Below, piece by piece: positions 44,624 to 53,825 of a stretch of 64,000 bases of DNA. The translations under genes were made by a program, and so were the position numbers. The stretch is from Pseudomonas protegens. Its GTDB lineage: Bacteria; Pseudomonadota; Gammaproteobacteria; Pseudomonadales; Pseudomonadaceae. The DNA lies in NCBI RefSeq assembly GCF_003363755.1, contig NZ_CP031396.1, positions 6,108,501 to 6,172,500 of the forward strand. Reading direction: 5' to 3'. The notes beneath the pieces are model-generated. The model worked only from the letters and a program-made list of their open reading frames with translations. It was not told the DNA's origin and made no database searches. How positions within the stretch are numbered: position 1 is the first letter of the stretch; each line of letters begins with the position of its first letter.

Positions 44624-44729
44624 GAGGTCCGGCTCGGGCGAGGTGGCGTTCCAGGTCGGCAACGGTATCTCGTCGCCGGCGCTCGGCGCAACCCGGCAGC
44701 GGGCTGGCCGCTGCGCTCAGCGCCTTTGT

Positions 44730-45443
44730 TCAGCCACCATTGGCACTGAGGATGCTCGCCACCTGACGCGGCTGGCAATTGAGGTAGGCCGAGGATTTCA
44801 GCCAGCGCTGGTCCGGATACCAGGAAAACATGAACTGGCCATCCTTGAGCTTGTCTATCACCTGGCGCGCCACTTGCGGGCGTACCGCCGGGCAGCCCTG
44901 GCTGCGGCCGATGCGGCCCTGGCGCTGGCTCCACAAGGGGTTCACGTAGTCGGCGGCATGGATCACGATGGCCCGGTCCCGGGCCCGATCATTGAAGCCG
45001 GGCTCCAGGCCGTCCATGCGCAAGGAGTAGCCGTGGCTGCCTTCGTAGCTCTCCTGGGTGCGGAACAGGCCCAGGCTGGATTGATAGCTGCCCAGGCGAT
45101 TGGAGAACTGGGTGGCGAAGTTTTCCCCGGACTTCTGTCCGTGGGCCACCAGGTCGCGCAGCACCAGTTTTTTGCTGCGCAGGTCGAAGATCCACAGGCG
45201 CCGCGCGGTGGACGGTTGCGAGTAGTCGATCACCGCCAGGTGCCGGGCCTGTCGGGCACCACTGTTGACCGCGCATTGCATGGCGTTCAGGGCACTTTTC
45301 AGGGCCTGGGGATTGAGTTCCGGTGCGGCGTGAGCGAGGCTGCTGTACAGCGCGGGAGCGGGTTTGCTGGCGGCGAAGGAAGGACTGCAAAAGGCGCCCA
45401 GGGCGATAGTCGCCAGGCAGATTCGGCACAAGAAGTTCAACAT
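44730..45443 (-). CDS. L,D-transpeptidase catalytic-domain protein (YkuD_2 type)
   Basis: Secreted protein of 237 residues with a signal peptide (MLNFLCRICLATIALGAFCSPSFA). The catalytic region is AIVIHAADYVN followed by RIGRSQGCPAVRP, the histidine and cysteine pair of the YkuD_2 subgroup. These enzymes link or edit peptidoglycan stem peptides, or bind cell-wall precursors. It is divergent from the larger L,D-transpeptidase gene (151 bases apart). Confidence 0.88.
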   Translation of the reverse strand: MLNFLCRICLATIALGAFCSPSFAASKPAPALYSSLAHAAPELNPQALKSALNAMQCAVNSGARQARHLAVIDYSQPSTARRLWIFDLRSKKLVLRDLVAHGQKSGENFATQFSNRLGSYQSSLGLFRTQESYEGSHGYSLRMDGLEPGFNDRARDRAIVIHAADYVNPLWSQRQGRIGRSQGCPAVRPQVARQVIDKLKDGQFMFSWYPDQRWLKSSAYLNCQPRQVASILSANGG

Positions 45444-45594
45444 GTTTAGAGCATCCCCATGATCACTTTAGCTCCTGACGTCCTGTCGTTCCCCCGGCAG
45501 TCTGGTCTATATGTTTAGATCCCAGGCCTGATTGTTCCCCATCTGCCGTAACGGTTGGCCAACGCACTGAAGGCCACGGATTGGAGTAAAGCAG

Positions 45595-47169
45595 TTGTTC
45601 AAAAAAACCGCATGTTACTTGAGCCTGTGCCTGCTCGCTGCGCCATTGGTCGCGCTGGCCGAGGACCCTGCGCTGGCGCCGCCCAGTGCGCTGCAACTGA
45701 CGTTGACCCAGGTGGCGGTGGCTTGCCCGGCACTGAGTCCACGCCTGGATGCTTCCGCACAACTGCTGTTGCAGGCGTTCTACCGCCAGAACGGCGAGCA
45801 GCCGGTGTGGTCCGCCGAGCATCGGCTGGCCAGCTTGCAGGCGCAATTGGCCCAGGTGATCGATGACGGCCTGGATCCGGAGCACTATCGGCTGCCGGTG
45901 AGCAGCGCAGCAGGGGATGAGCTGTGCACCGATATCGCGATCAGTCATCAGTACCTGCAAGCCTTGCAGGACCTGCACTACGGTCGCCTGTCACAGAGCC
46001 GCTTCGAGCCCTTGTGGCGGGCCCAGCCGCTGGCGGACGATCGCCAGGCGGCGTTGCTGGCGATGGCCGTGCCCGGGCTGGAGAACCTCGCCGGCGCCTT
46101 CGATCAGGCCCGTCCGAATCTTGAGCAATATCGCAACCTGCGCCAGGTTTATGCCCGTGAACGCCAGCAACCATTACCCCGTTGGCAGGCGGTAGCCAGT
46201 GGCCCGCTGTTGCGTCCGGACATGCAGGACAAGCGAGTCCCGGAACTGGCCCAGCGCCTGTACCTGGGCGGCTTTCTGCCAAGCCCCGAGGTCAGTGACG
46301 ATAATACCTACAGCAGTGACCTGGTAAACGCGGTGAAAAATTTCCAGCTCAGTCATTCGCTGCAGGCTGATGGCGTGATGGGGGCGGGCACCCTCAAGGA
46401 GCTGAATATCAGCCCGGCCCAGCGCCGTGAGCAACTGCGCATCAACCTTGAACGCCTGCGCTGGCTGGCCCAGGATTTCGAACCCAATATCGTGTTGGTC
46501 AACGTCGCGGCCGCGCAACTGACGTTTTATCAGGACGATGCGGTGGTGTGGCAGACCCGCACCCAGGTCGGCCGTGCCGAGCGTCAGACCCCGCTGTTGA
46601 AGTCCCAGGTCACGCGCTTGACCCTGAACCCCACCTGGACGGTGCCGCCGACCATTCTCAAGGAAGACAAACTGCCGGAAATCCGCCGTGACCAGGGCTT
46701 CCTCAATCGTCAGAACCTGCAGGTGCTGGACGCCAATGGCCAGCCCCTCGCGCCCGAGGATGTCGATTGGGAGCGTCCCGGCAATATTCTTCTGCGCCAG
46801 GGGGCGGGCCCGCGCAACCCCTTGGGGCGCATCGCCATCCGTTTTCCCAATCCGTTCTCCGTGTATTTGCACGACACCCCGAGCCAGGCGCTGTTCAGCA
46901 AGGGGCCCCGTGCCTTCAGTTCCGGCTGCGTGCGGGTCGAACAGGCGCTGCAACTGCGCGACTGGTTGCTGAGCCCGGCGGAGCGACTGCGCACCAACGA
47001 ACTGCTGGCCACCGGCCTGACCCATGAATTCCGCCTGGCCAGGCCGGTGCCGATTCTGCTCAGCTACTGGACGGTGCAAGCCGACAGCCATGGGCAACTG
47101 CTGTATGCGCCGGACATCTATGGGCACGACGACGTCCTGTCCAGCGCCTTGGGTAGCAAGCTTCTGTAG
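45595..47169 (+). CDS. L,D-transpeptidase, YcbB/LdtD type
   Basis: Periplasmic enzyme of 524 residues. Signal peptide (MFKKTACYLSLCLLAAPLVALAE), a scaffold domain, a peptidoglycan-binding domain (LVNAVKNFQLSHSLQADGVMGAGTL) and the YkuD catalytic domain with HDTPSQALFSKGPRAFSSGCVRVE (histidine, then cysteine in SGCVR). YcbB makes 3-3 cross-links in peptidoglycan. The start is TTG 45595 with GGAG upstream. Confidence 0.92.
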   Translation: MFKKTACYLSLCLLAAPLVALAEDPALAPPSALQLTLTQVAVACPALSPRLDASAQLLLQAFYRQNGEQPVWSAEHRLASLQAQLAQVIDDGLDPEHYRLPVSSAAGDELCTDIAISHQYLQALQDLHYGRLSQSRFEPLWRAQPLADDRQAALLAMAVPGLENLAGAFDQARPNLEQYRNLRQVYARERQQPLPRWQAVASGPLLRPDMQDKRVPELAQRLYLGGFLPSPEVSDDNTYSSDLVNAVKNFQLSHSLQADGVMGAGTLKELNISPAQRREQLRINLERLRWLAQDFEPNIVLVNVAAAQLTFYQDDAVVWQTRTQVGRAERQTPLLKSQVTRLTLNPTWTVPPTILKEDKLPEIRRDQGFLNRQNLQVLDANGQPLAPEDVDWERPGNILLRQGAGPRNPLGRIAIRFPNPFSVYLHDTPSQALFSKGPRAFSSGCVRVEQALQLRDWLLSPAERLRTNELLATGLTHEFRLARPVPILLSYWTVQADSHGQLLYAPDIYGHDDVLSSALGSKLL

Positions 47170-47254
47170 GTGCTAGCCCAGGTGCAACGCGCCGCCGCGA
47201 GTGGCGGGTTTGAGGTATCTTGTGCGGCCTTTTTTTCCTTGCTCAAGGTCCTTC

Positions 47255-47626
47255 ATGCCACTCGACAAACGCCGGCAAGCCGCCATGGAACGCCAGCTGG
47301 CCGCCACCCTGACCGAAGCCTGCGAGGCCGCCAAGGCAGAGATCGTCGGCTTTTCCTGGTTGACCCACGAAGTGAATTACGCCGCCTTTCCGGCAAGCCT
47401 GGTGGTGGCCTGGATCTTCGACACCCAGGCCCACAAGGAGCAGGCCCTGGCGGCGGGCCAGGGCTCACGGATGATTGAACTGACAGCCCGCGCCTTGGGC
47501 GAGGCCGATGTGCGTCTTGAGTCATTGGCGGCCCATGTGTTCTTCGACAGCGAGGAACAATGCCGGCGGATCAATGGCGGCGATTGGGCGCAACGCCTCA
47601 AGCGCCTGCGTCCGGGGCGGGGTTGA
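47255..47626 (+). CDS. Hypothetical protein, 123 residues
   Basis: From ATG 47255 (MPLDKRRQAAMERQLAATLTEACEAAKAEIVGFSWLTHEVNYAAFPASLVVAWIFD). Mixed alpha/beta; a basic N-terminus but no helix-turn-helix I can support. It lies three bases before the DUF1289 gene, clearly co-transcribed. The family appears conserved in Pseudomonas, but its role is unknown. Confidence 0.72.
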   Translation: MPLDKRRQAAMERQLAATLTEACEAAKAEIVGFSWLTHEVNYAAFPASLVVAWIFDTQAHKEQALAAGQGSRMIELTARALGEADVRLESLAAHVFFDSEEQCRRINGGDWAQRLKRLRPGRG

Positions 47627-47629
47627 GCC

Positions 47630-47812
47630 ATGGCCAAGGAAATCGACAACCCCTGCATCGCCCTGTGCCAGCTCAGCGGCGACCTGTGCGTGAGTTGCGG
47701 ACGGACCAAGGACGACATCCGCAAATGGAAGCGCATGAAGCGCCCGGAAAAGATGGCCGCCGTGCAGCGGGCCAGTGCGCGGCTAAAGGCCTTGCAGAAA
47801 AAGAAGGGTTGA
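47630..47812 (+). CDS. DUF1289 domain protein
   Basis: Protein of 60 residues with the DUF1289 cysteine pattern PCIALCQLSGDLCVSCGRT and a basic tail KWKRMKRPEKMAAVQRASARLKALQKKKG. The four cysteines probably bind zinc or an iron-sulfur cluster. Its function is unknown. Confidence 0.9.
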   Translation: MAKEIDNPCIALCQLSGDLCVSCGRTKDDIRKWKRMKRPEKMAAVQRASARLKALQKKKG

Positions 47813-47863
47813 AGGCCGCTTCACTCCCCTCAAGGCAGATCAGGTGCCCGGTCAGGCGCCTGG

Positions 47864-48505
47864 TCAGACCGTTTGCCGACGCATCGCCAGGATAGTGGTA
47901 CCGAAGAAGATGAAGGTCGAACCCACCACGCGATTGACCCACTTTGACAGCGCCGGCCGGGTCAGCACGCCCTTGGCTCGGGAAGCGAGCACGGCATAGA
48001 CGCTGAGGGAGATCAGCGACAGGGCCATGAAGATCAGGGTCAGGATGAAGAACTGCGGCAGCAGCGCGGCGTGCTGGTCGATGAACTGCGGGAACAGCGC
48101 GGTGAAGAAGATCGTCGCCTTGGGGTTGGAGGCGGCGGTCAGGAAGGCCGACTTGAACAACTTCAGGCGCGGCGGGGGCGCGAGCTTGCCGTTGTCGGCG
48201 CTGCTGGCGCTCAGTAGCTGGCTTTTACTGAACAGCTGCTTGGCACCGAGGTAGAACAGATAGCCGGCGCCGACGATCTTCACCGCATTGAAAACCCACT
48301 CGGAACTGGCGATCAGCGCGCCGAGGCCGAGCATGGCCGCGGCAGACATGCAGAACAGCCCGCTGATATTGCCCAGTGACGACCACAGGGTCGACTTGGC
48401 ACCGTAGGCCACGCTGTTGTGCAACGCCACCAGAGTGGCAGGACCGGGGCTGGCGATGGCGATCGCCGCCACCAGGGTGTAGGTCAATATCGAGTGAGCA
48501 TCCAT
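47864..48505 (-). CDS. LysE/RhtB family exporter
   Basis: Inner-membrane protein of 213 residues with six helices. AIASPGPATLVALHNSVAYGAKSTLWSSLGNISGLF is the RhtB/LysE signature, and LTAASNPKATIFFTALFPQFID the second conserved stretch. It exports amino acids or related compounds. It is convergent with the DUF1289 gene. Confidence 0.92.
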   Translation of the reverse strand: MDAHSILTYTLVAAIAIASPGPATLVALHNSVAYGAKSTLWSSLGNISGLFCMSAAAMLGLGALIASSEWVFNAVKIVGAGYLFYLGAKQLFSKSQLLSASSADNGKLAPPPRLKLFKSAFLTAASNPKATIFFTALFPQFIDQHAALLPQFFILTLIFMALSLISLSVYAVLASRAKGVLTRPALSKWVNRVVGSTFIFFGTTILAMRRQTV

Positions 48506-48752
48506 GGTTCGGACTCGTGTTGCAGAGAAAGGGGGGCTTGATTCTATAGCGGCGGTGGCCAGCTGTATGCCAGAAAATGAGGGTCTTGCAGGTCGTGGCG
48601 GGTGATCGAGGTTGCACCTTCGCAGGCGAATCGGTGCCTATTGTCAACCATTGCTGCAATCGATAGTTATCATCAAAAAGTGCAGGTTCCGTTTTTCCAG
48701 CAAAGGAGGAAGATGGCGCTTACACCGTGCTGGCTGCAGAAGGAAACACCCG

Positions 48753-49427
48753 ATGAGAATCTCGACTCTATTGACCCTTGTGGTTGTCTTGATCGCGGGA
48801 ACCGGTGCTTCTGCGACAGCCTTCGCCGCCGATGACATGTCCTGCCACTTCTTGCCCATGGCCGACAGCAGCGCCGATCTGCGGCACGCCCAGTCGGTAG
48901 GGTTGCTGTACAGCGAAAACACCCTCAATACCCTGGAGTACCTGGAGCACTACCACTCGGTGGCGCTGAACGGGGCGAAAAATGCCGGGCTCGACCCGCG
49001 CATCAGTGCCGCCTTTGTCGACAGTTCCGACCCGCAACGGGCGATCAACTGGTTGACGGCGTCGTTGCAGAAACACTTTGGTAGCGTGACCCTGTATGAC
49101 AGCCTCGATGCCGTGGTCCAGGCCCGGCCTGACGTGGTGGTCATGCTCGATACCTACAACCAACTGGTGACCAAGGCCAACCGCAAGGTGGAGGCGCGGT
49201 TCATCGCCAAGTTCTATGACGCCAACCTGCAATACATCGGCAAGGCCGAAGGCATTCAGGCCAAGGAGCTGCCTTCGGTCTGGGTCCGGGGCAAGGCGGC
49301 ACCGGAAATTGCCGCGCAGATCAACCAGCAGACCGAGCTGCAGGTCAATGCGCTGAAGCAGTTCGACGCATCCCTCAAGGCGCTGGTGGGCCAGGGTGAT
49401 GCTGGGCAGGTGGCGACCAACCAGTAA
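48753..49427 (+). CDS. Secreted protein of unknown function
   Basis: Protein of 224 residues starting at ATG 48753 with AAGGA upstream. The signal peptide is MRISTLLTLVVVLIAGTGASATAFAAD. The mature part has an alternating pattern (GLLYSENTLNTLEYLEHYHS, DVVVMLDTYNQLVTKANRKVEARFIAKFYD) that looks like a Rossmann-type or lipoprotein-associated fold. I do not recognise the family. It ends in a bidirectional terminator. Confidence 0.75.
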   Translation: MRISTLLTLVVVLIAGTGASATAFAADDMSCHFLPMADSSADLRHAQSVGLLYSENTLNTLEYLEHYHSVALNGAKNAGLDPRISAAFVDSSDPQRAINWLTASLQKHFGSVTLYDSLDAVVQARPDVVVMLDTYNQLVTKANRKVEARFIAKFYDANLQYIGKAEGIQAKELPSVWVRGKAAPEIAAQINQQTELQVNALKQFDASLKALVGQGDAGQVATNQ

Positions 49428-49442
49428 GGTCACCATTGGCTG

Positions 49443-49472
49443 AAAAAAAAACGCCCCGGTTGATCGGGGCGT
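49443..49472. terminator. Bidirectional terminator
   Basis: Eight-base stem ACGCCCCG (49451-49458) / CGGGGCGT (49465-49472), six-base loop. An A-run at 49443-49450 becomes a T-run for the minus-strand CAP gene. It lies 15 bases after the plus-strand gene stop. Confidence 0.85.
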
Positions 49473-49552
49473 TTGCGTTCATGGCCGGGCTCGAACCCTG
49501 CCCAGGGGTTGCCGGCAGCTGTGGTCGGCAGGTCACATCTGGAGCCGGCGCC

Positions 49553-50404
49553 TCAAGGCGCGCCGAACATTGCAGTCCAGTAGATGCCCGCATCGCTTTT
49601 CGGGTCCACTGCATAAGCTGCACCCAGCTCGCGGTAGGCCGGGTTCATCAGGTTGGCGCAGTGCCCGGGACTGGCCAGCCAGCCGTCCAGCACCTTGCGC
49701 GCGCTGTCCTGGCCGGCGGCGATGTTCTCGCCCACCTGTTGCCCGGCATAACCGGCCAGTTCGGCGCGATCGCCCGGGGTGCGGCCGTCATGGTCCTTGT
49801 GATCGAAATAGTTCTGGTTGGCCATGGCCCGGCTGTGTGCTTCGGCGGTGCTGCCCAGGGTGGCGTTCCAGGCCAGCGGTGCGCTGGCGGCAAAGCTCTG
49901 GCCACCGCATTGCCGGGGCTGGCTGCGGGCGCTGTTGATCTGTGCCAGCAATTGCTGGCCCTCGGCTTGCCAATCCCCGAGGCGGGCGGCCAGCAACGGC
50001 CGGGCGAGGACGATGCGCCACTGGTTGGCCTGGCGATTGACGCCGATATCGACGAACTGCGGGTCCAGCACCACCTGGCAGAAGCTCTCGCGCACCGCTT
50101 GCATCGCCGCCTGGGCGTCCCGGGGGCCGGAGAGGCTGATGGCCTGCACATTGACCATGGGATAGGCTGCCCGTGCCAGGGCCTGTTGCAGGTCACCGAC
50201 GTTGTCCACGGGCAGGATCAGCCGCGGATCGCTGGCCAGCGGTGGCAGCTCCGAGGAGGCCTGGTTGGCGCAACGTTGCGGCTGGCTGCGGTAGGCGTTG
50301 ATCGATTCGATCAACTGCGACCGATCATCGGCCATGGCGCTGGCCGAACCCAGCAGGCCCAGCGCCAGAGCGGCGGCGGGCAAGAGCAATGGACGCAGGG
50401 GCAT
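49553..50404 (-). CDS. CAP domain (SCP/PR-1) secreted protein
   Basis: Protein of 283 residues with a signal peptide (MPLRPLLLPAAALALGLLGSASAMAD). The CAP domain occupies the C-terminal half: AEAHSRAMANQNYFDHKDHDGRTPGDRAELAGYAGQQVGENIAAG, with SPGHCANLMNPAYRELG. The domain is extracellular or periplasmic and of unclear activity in bacteria. GGGAG precedes ATG 50404; an upstream 28-codon extension lacks a signal-like start. Confidence 0.9.
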   Translation of the reverse strand: MPLRPLLLPAAALALGLLGSASAMADDRSQLIESINAYRSQPQRCANQASSELPPLASDPRLILPVDNVGDLQQALARAAYPMVNVQAISLSGPRDAQAAMQAVRESFCQVVLDPQFVDIGVNRQANQWRIVLARPLLAARLGDWQAEGQQLLAQINSARSQPRQCGGQSFAASAPLAWNATLGSTAEAHSRAMANQNYFDHKDHDGRTPGDRAELAGYAGQQVGENIAAGQDSARKVLDGWLASPGHCANLMNPAYRELGAAYAVDPKSDAGIYWTAMFGAP

Positions 50405-50497
50405 GAAGGTCTCCCGAGAAATGACAGCGCTCATGATGCACCCGGCGTCCGGGCTTTTCATCCGTTGGAGCATGAAATCGCTATTCACAGGCCGGTC

Positions 50498-51193
50498 TCA
50501 ATAGAAGTCGAAGTACAGCGCCCATTCGCCCGTGTCGCGATGCTTCCAGAACATCAACTTGCCGCCGTCCACCACGTTGAGTCCGATCTTGGCGTCGGAG
50601 GCAATCTGCATCACGAATTTGAAACCGTCTCCGACATCGATCCCTGATTGGCAGTAGGACGGATAGCCCCCCAGCTTGTGTTCATAGCAGTGGCTGATCA
50701 GGTCGTAGTAACACTCGATGCGGCCGCTGCGTTCCAGGTCGAGAATGGCCTGCTCCACCTCATCGGGGATGCCGCCACCGTCCCACAGCGGAAAGTCCTC
50801 GGCCACGGCTTCGGCTTTGATCGGCATGGGTTTGAGGAAGGCTCCGGGAGCCACCAGCTCCTTGCGCACCAGCACCTCGTCGTCGCGGTATTCGCGGATC
50901 AGCCAACGTTCGCCCATGGGCTCCAGGGGTTCGGGAAAGGGGTTGGCGACAAACACGCTCAGCACCCGCACGCCTTCCAGCAGCGGGCTGTGAAAGGGCA
51001 GGGCCGGGAGATAGAGCTGTGCGAAGGGCAACAGGGTTTCACCGACGCCGTTGCGCGGCAACTCTTCGTCTTCGCGAAACAGAAAGACTCGACCCAGCCA
51101 GCTTTCATCCATGGCCTGGGTGGGGCGAAAGCCGCCGGCGACGAGTTTTAGCGCGGGTCTTGCCAGGCTGCGCTGGATGTCTTGAATGTCCAT
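50498..51193 (-). CDS. DUF1963 family protein
   Basis: Protein of 231 residues. DIQRSLARPALKLVAGGFRPTQAMDESWLGRVFLF and LGGYPSYCQSGIDVGDGFKFVMQIASD match DUF1963 (YwqG-like) proteins. They are often linked to polymorphic-toxin neighbourhoods, but no function is established. Cysteine and aromatic residues cluster near HCYEHKLGGYPSYCQ. The start is ATG 51193. Confidence 0.83.
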   Translation of the reverse strand: MDIQDIQRSLARPALKLVAGGFRPTQAMDESWLGRVFLFREDEELPRNGVGETLLPFAQLYLPALPFHSPLLEGVRVLSVFVANPFPEPLEPMGERWLIREYRDDEVLVRKELVAPGAFLKPMPIKAEAVAEDFPLWDGGGIPDEVEQAILDLERSGRIECYYDLISHCYEHKLGGYPSYCQSGIDVGDGFKFVMQIASDAKIGLNVVDGGKLMFWKHRDTGEWALYFDFY

Positions 51194-51296
51194 GCTCAAA
51201 TGAAACGTCCTCAGGAAGGGGCGGGGCGAGGGCGGATCATACAAAAGCCCGGCGCTGTCTGCAGCGCCCGCAGGGGGGCGCTGCGACAAGGCCGAT

Positions 51297-53735
51297 TCAG
51301 AACTGCGGTGTGTACTTCACGCTGAGCATGAAGTTGCGTGGATCACCGAAGTTGTTGTTGCCATTCAACTGGTTGTAGCCAGAGATGTAGTAGTGCTTGT
51401 CGAACAGGTTGTAGGCGTTCAGTGCCAGGCTCACCTCGTCGTTCAACTGATAGGCGATGCGGGCGTTCCAGACGGTGTAGCCCGGCACCTTGTAGCTGCG
51501 TTCATAGCCCAGGGTGTGGCTCTGGCTGGTGAAGCCCAGGCCGGTGCTGACCCGGCTCAAGGCACCGTCCAGCTGGTAGTCGCTCCACACCCGCAGCATG
51601 TGCTTGGGGGTCCATTGGCTGAATGTCCGACCCTGATCCTGCGGATCTTCAAGGAAGGTGGTGGTGTTGTAGGTGTAGCCGGCGAACAACTGCAGACGAT
51701 CCACCACTTCGCCGCTGACTTCGGCTTCCAGCCCCTGGCTGCGCACCTTGCCCGAGGCGGTGGAGCAGTACCAGCCGTCACAGGCGTAGCCCGAGGCGGT
51801 GTCCTGTACGGCACGGTTTTTCTGGTCGTAGCGGAACAGTGCCAGGGAGGTGTTGACCCGGCCTTCGAGCAGCTCGCCCTTGAGGCCGACTTCATAGTTG
51901 CTGCCAATCACCGGTTGCAGTATCGAGCCGCTGGCGGTGCGCGCGGTCTGCGGCTCGAACACATCGGTGTAGCTGGCATACACCGACCATTCGCGACTCA
52001 GGTCGTAGACGATGCCGGCGTAAGGCGTGACTTCGCCGCTGTCGGTCATGGTGGACGGATCGTCCGCGGTGCCCTTGTGGCTGATGGCCTGGTAGTTGGT
52101 AGCGTCGTAGCGGTAGTCATACCAGCTGACCCGGGAACCCAGCACCAGGGTCAGGTCGTCCATGGGCTTGATCCGCCAACTGCCATACAGGCCTTTCTGG
52201 CGGACATCGTACTGACTGTGGGTGCCGCGTCCGCCGGGAGTATTGAGCAGGCTGTCGTAGCTGACCTTCGGCCGGTCGTGATCGATGGCGAAGATGTTGC
52301 CGCCATTGTTGAAGGTGCGGGCGAAGACATCGTCAGTGGTCAGTTTCGAATAGTTGCCGCCCAGGGTGATTTCCTGATCCATGGACAGGCCCTCGAAGCG
52401 CCCGGTGAGGTTCATGTCGAGGCCGATCTTGGTGTTGTCGAAGTCGGTGACCCAGTCGGCGTACTGCAGGCCGCTGCCGTCGGCGTTGACGCCCTGGAGG
52501 GTGGTCTGGATGCGTTGCTGGATCGAGTCGTTGCTTTCGCTCATGCGCACGGCACCGAGCTTGAAGGTCCAATCCTGGTTGAAGCGGTGCTCCAGGTCGG
52601 CGTAGAGCGTGGTGACGTTGATCTGCGAATGGTTCCAGCGCGCGCCGCTGTAGGTCGAGCGCGGCAGATTCACCGTGCTGCCGTCGGTATAGCGCGGCAG
52701 GCCGCGGAGCATCGGCCGCGATTCGGCCTCGGAGCGGCTGGCGGCCAGGCCCAGGGTGGTGTCGTCGCTCAGATCGAAGTCCAGGGACCCGTACAGCGAG
52801 TGGGTCTTGCTCCATTGCTTGTCGATGAACGAATCGCTCTGGTCCTCGTCGGCCACCATGCGCCCGCGTACCGTACCGGCGGCATTCAGTGGGCCGCCGG
52901 CGTCCAGTTGCAGGCCATAGTGGTCCCACGAGCCGGCCTTGCCGGTCAGGGTCACGGTCGGGGTGTTCTGGCCGCGCTTGCGCACCAGGTTGATCGCGCC
53001 CCCCGGGCTGCCGGTGCCCTGCAGCAGCCCCGAGGCACCGCGCAGCACTTCCAGGCGGTCGAAGAAGATCAGGTCCTGGGTCGCCCAGTTGCCCAGAGAG
53101 TAGGTGTTGCGCGGGATCGGCACGCCATCGTATTGCCAATCGTCGATCTGGAAGCCGCGGGAGGAGAGGATCATGCCTTTGCCCACCCCTTGCACCCCCA
53201 CCAGGCCGGTGGTCTGGTTGGCGGCGGCCTTGAGGTCGGTCAGGCCCTGATCATCCATCTGCTTACGGGTCATGACCGTGATCGATTGGGGAATCTCCCG
53301 CAGGCTGTGGGTGCCCTTGCCGATGGTCACTGCACGTGCGGCGTAGGAGCCGGAGCCTTCAGTGGTGGTGTCGAGCCCGCTCTCGATGATGCTGGTCATG
53401 CCCAGTTGCACGGGGGCACCGTCGGCCGGGAGCGGCTCGACGCTGTAGTGGCCGCTGACGGTGAGCTTCAATTGCAGGCCGCTGCCGACCAGCGCGCTGT
53501 GCATGGCCTGCAGCGCAGTCATCCGGCCAATCACCGCCGGGGCCTGCTTGCCCTGGACCAGCGCCGGTTCCAGGGCCAGCACGGCGCCGCTCTGGCCAGC
53601 GATGGCGTTGAGCGTCACGGCCAGGGGGGCCGCCGGCAAGTTGAACGACTGGAGCTGCTCCTGGGCCTGAGCCTGGCTGTTCAGGGCAGCCACGGCGAAG
53701 GCAGCGGGAAGGACATGGAACCAAGGGTTGCGCAC
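51297..53735 (-). CDS. TonB-dependent siderophore receptor with STN domain
   Basis: Outer-membrane receptor of 812 residues from GTG 53735, with AGGAG upstream. Signal peptide (NPWFHVLPAAFAVAALNSQAQAQ), STN domain (LQSFNLPAAPLAVTLNAIAGQSGAVLAL), plug with SLREIPQSITVMTRKQMDDQGL and ILSSRGFQIDDWQYDGVP, then a barrel ending in NAYNLFDKHYYISGYN...MLSVKYTPQF. The plug motif is of the ferric-siderophore (FpvA/FoxA-like) class. It is regulated by the FecR/FecI pair directly upstream. The ligand is unknown, and no siderophore biosynthesis genes are in the window. Confidence 0.92.
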   Translation of the reverse strand: MRNPWFHVLPAAFAVAALNSQAQAQEQLQSFNLPAAPLAVTLNAIAGQSGAVLALEPALVQGKQAPAVIGRMTALQAMHSALVGSGLQLKLTVSGHYSVEPLPADGAPVQLGMTSIIESGLDTTTEGSGSYAARAVTIGKGTHSLREIPQSITVMTRKQMDDQGLTDLKAAANQTTGLVGVQGVGKGMILSSRGFQIDDWQYDGVPIPRNTYSLGNWATQDLIFFDRLEVLRGASGLLQGTGSPGGAINLVRKRGQNTPTVTLTGKAGSWDHYGLQLDAGGPLNAAGTVRGRMVADEDQSDSFIDKQWSKTHSLYGSLDFDLSDDTTLGLAASRSEAESRPMLRGLPRYTDGSTVNLPRSTYSGARWNHSQINVTTLYADLEHRFNQDWTFKLGAVRMSESNDSIQQRIQTTLQGVNADGSGLQYADWVTDFDNTKIGLDMNLTGRFEGLSMDQEITLGGNYSKLTTDDVFARTFNNGGNIFAIDHDRPKVSYDSLLNTPGGRGTHSQYDVRQKGLYGSWRIKPMDDLTLVLGSRVSWYDYRYDATNYQAISHKGTADDPSTMTDSGEVTPYAGIVYDLSREWSVYASYTDVFEPQTARTASGSILQPVIGSNYEVGLKGELLEGRVNTSLALFRYDQKNRAVQDTASGYACDGWYCSTASGKVRSQGLEAEVSGEVVDRLQLFAGYTYNTTTFLEDPQDQGRTFSQWTPKHMLRVWSDYQLDGALSRVSTGLGFTSQSHTLGYERSYKVPGYTVWNARIAYQLNDEVSLALNAYNLFDKHYYISGYNQLNGNNNFGDPRNFMLSVKYTPQF

Positions 53736-53825
53736 GGAATTCTCCTGATTGTGTTGGCGTGTCAGGAGATAGGTGGGACAAGAAATGAAAACCGGACACA
53801 AATAAGAGTGATTTTCAAAAAATAT

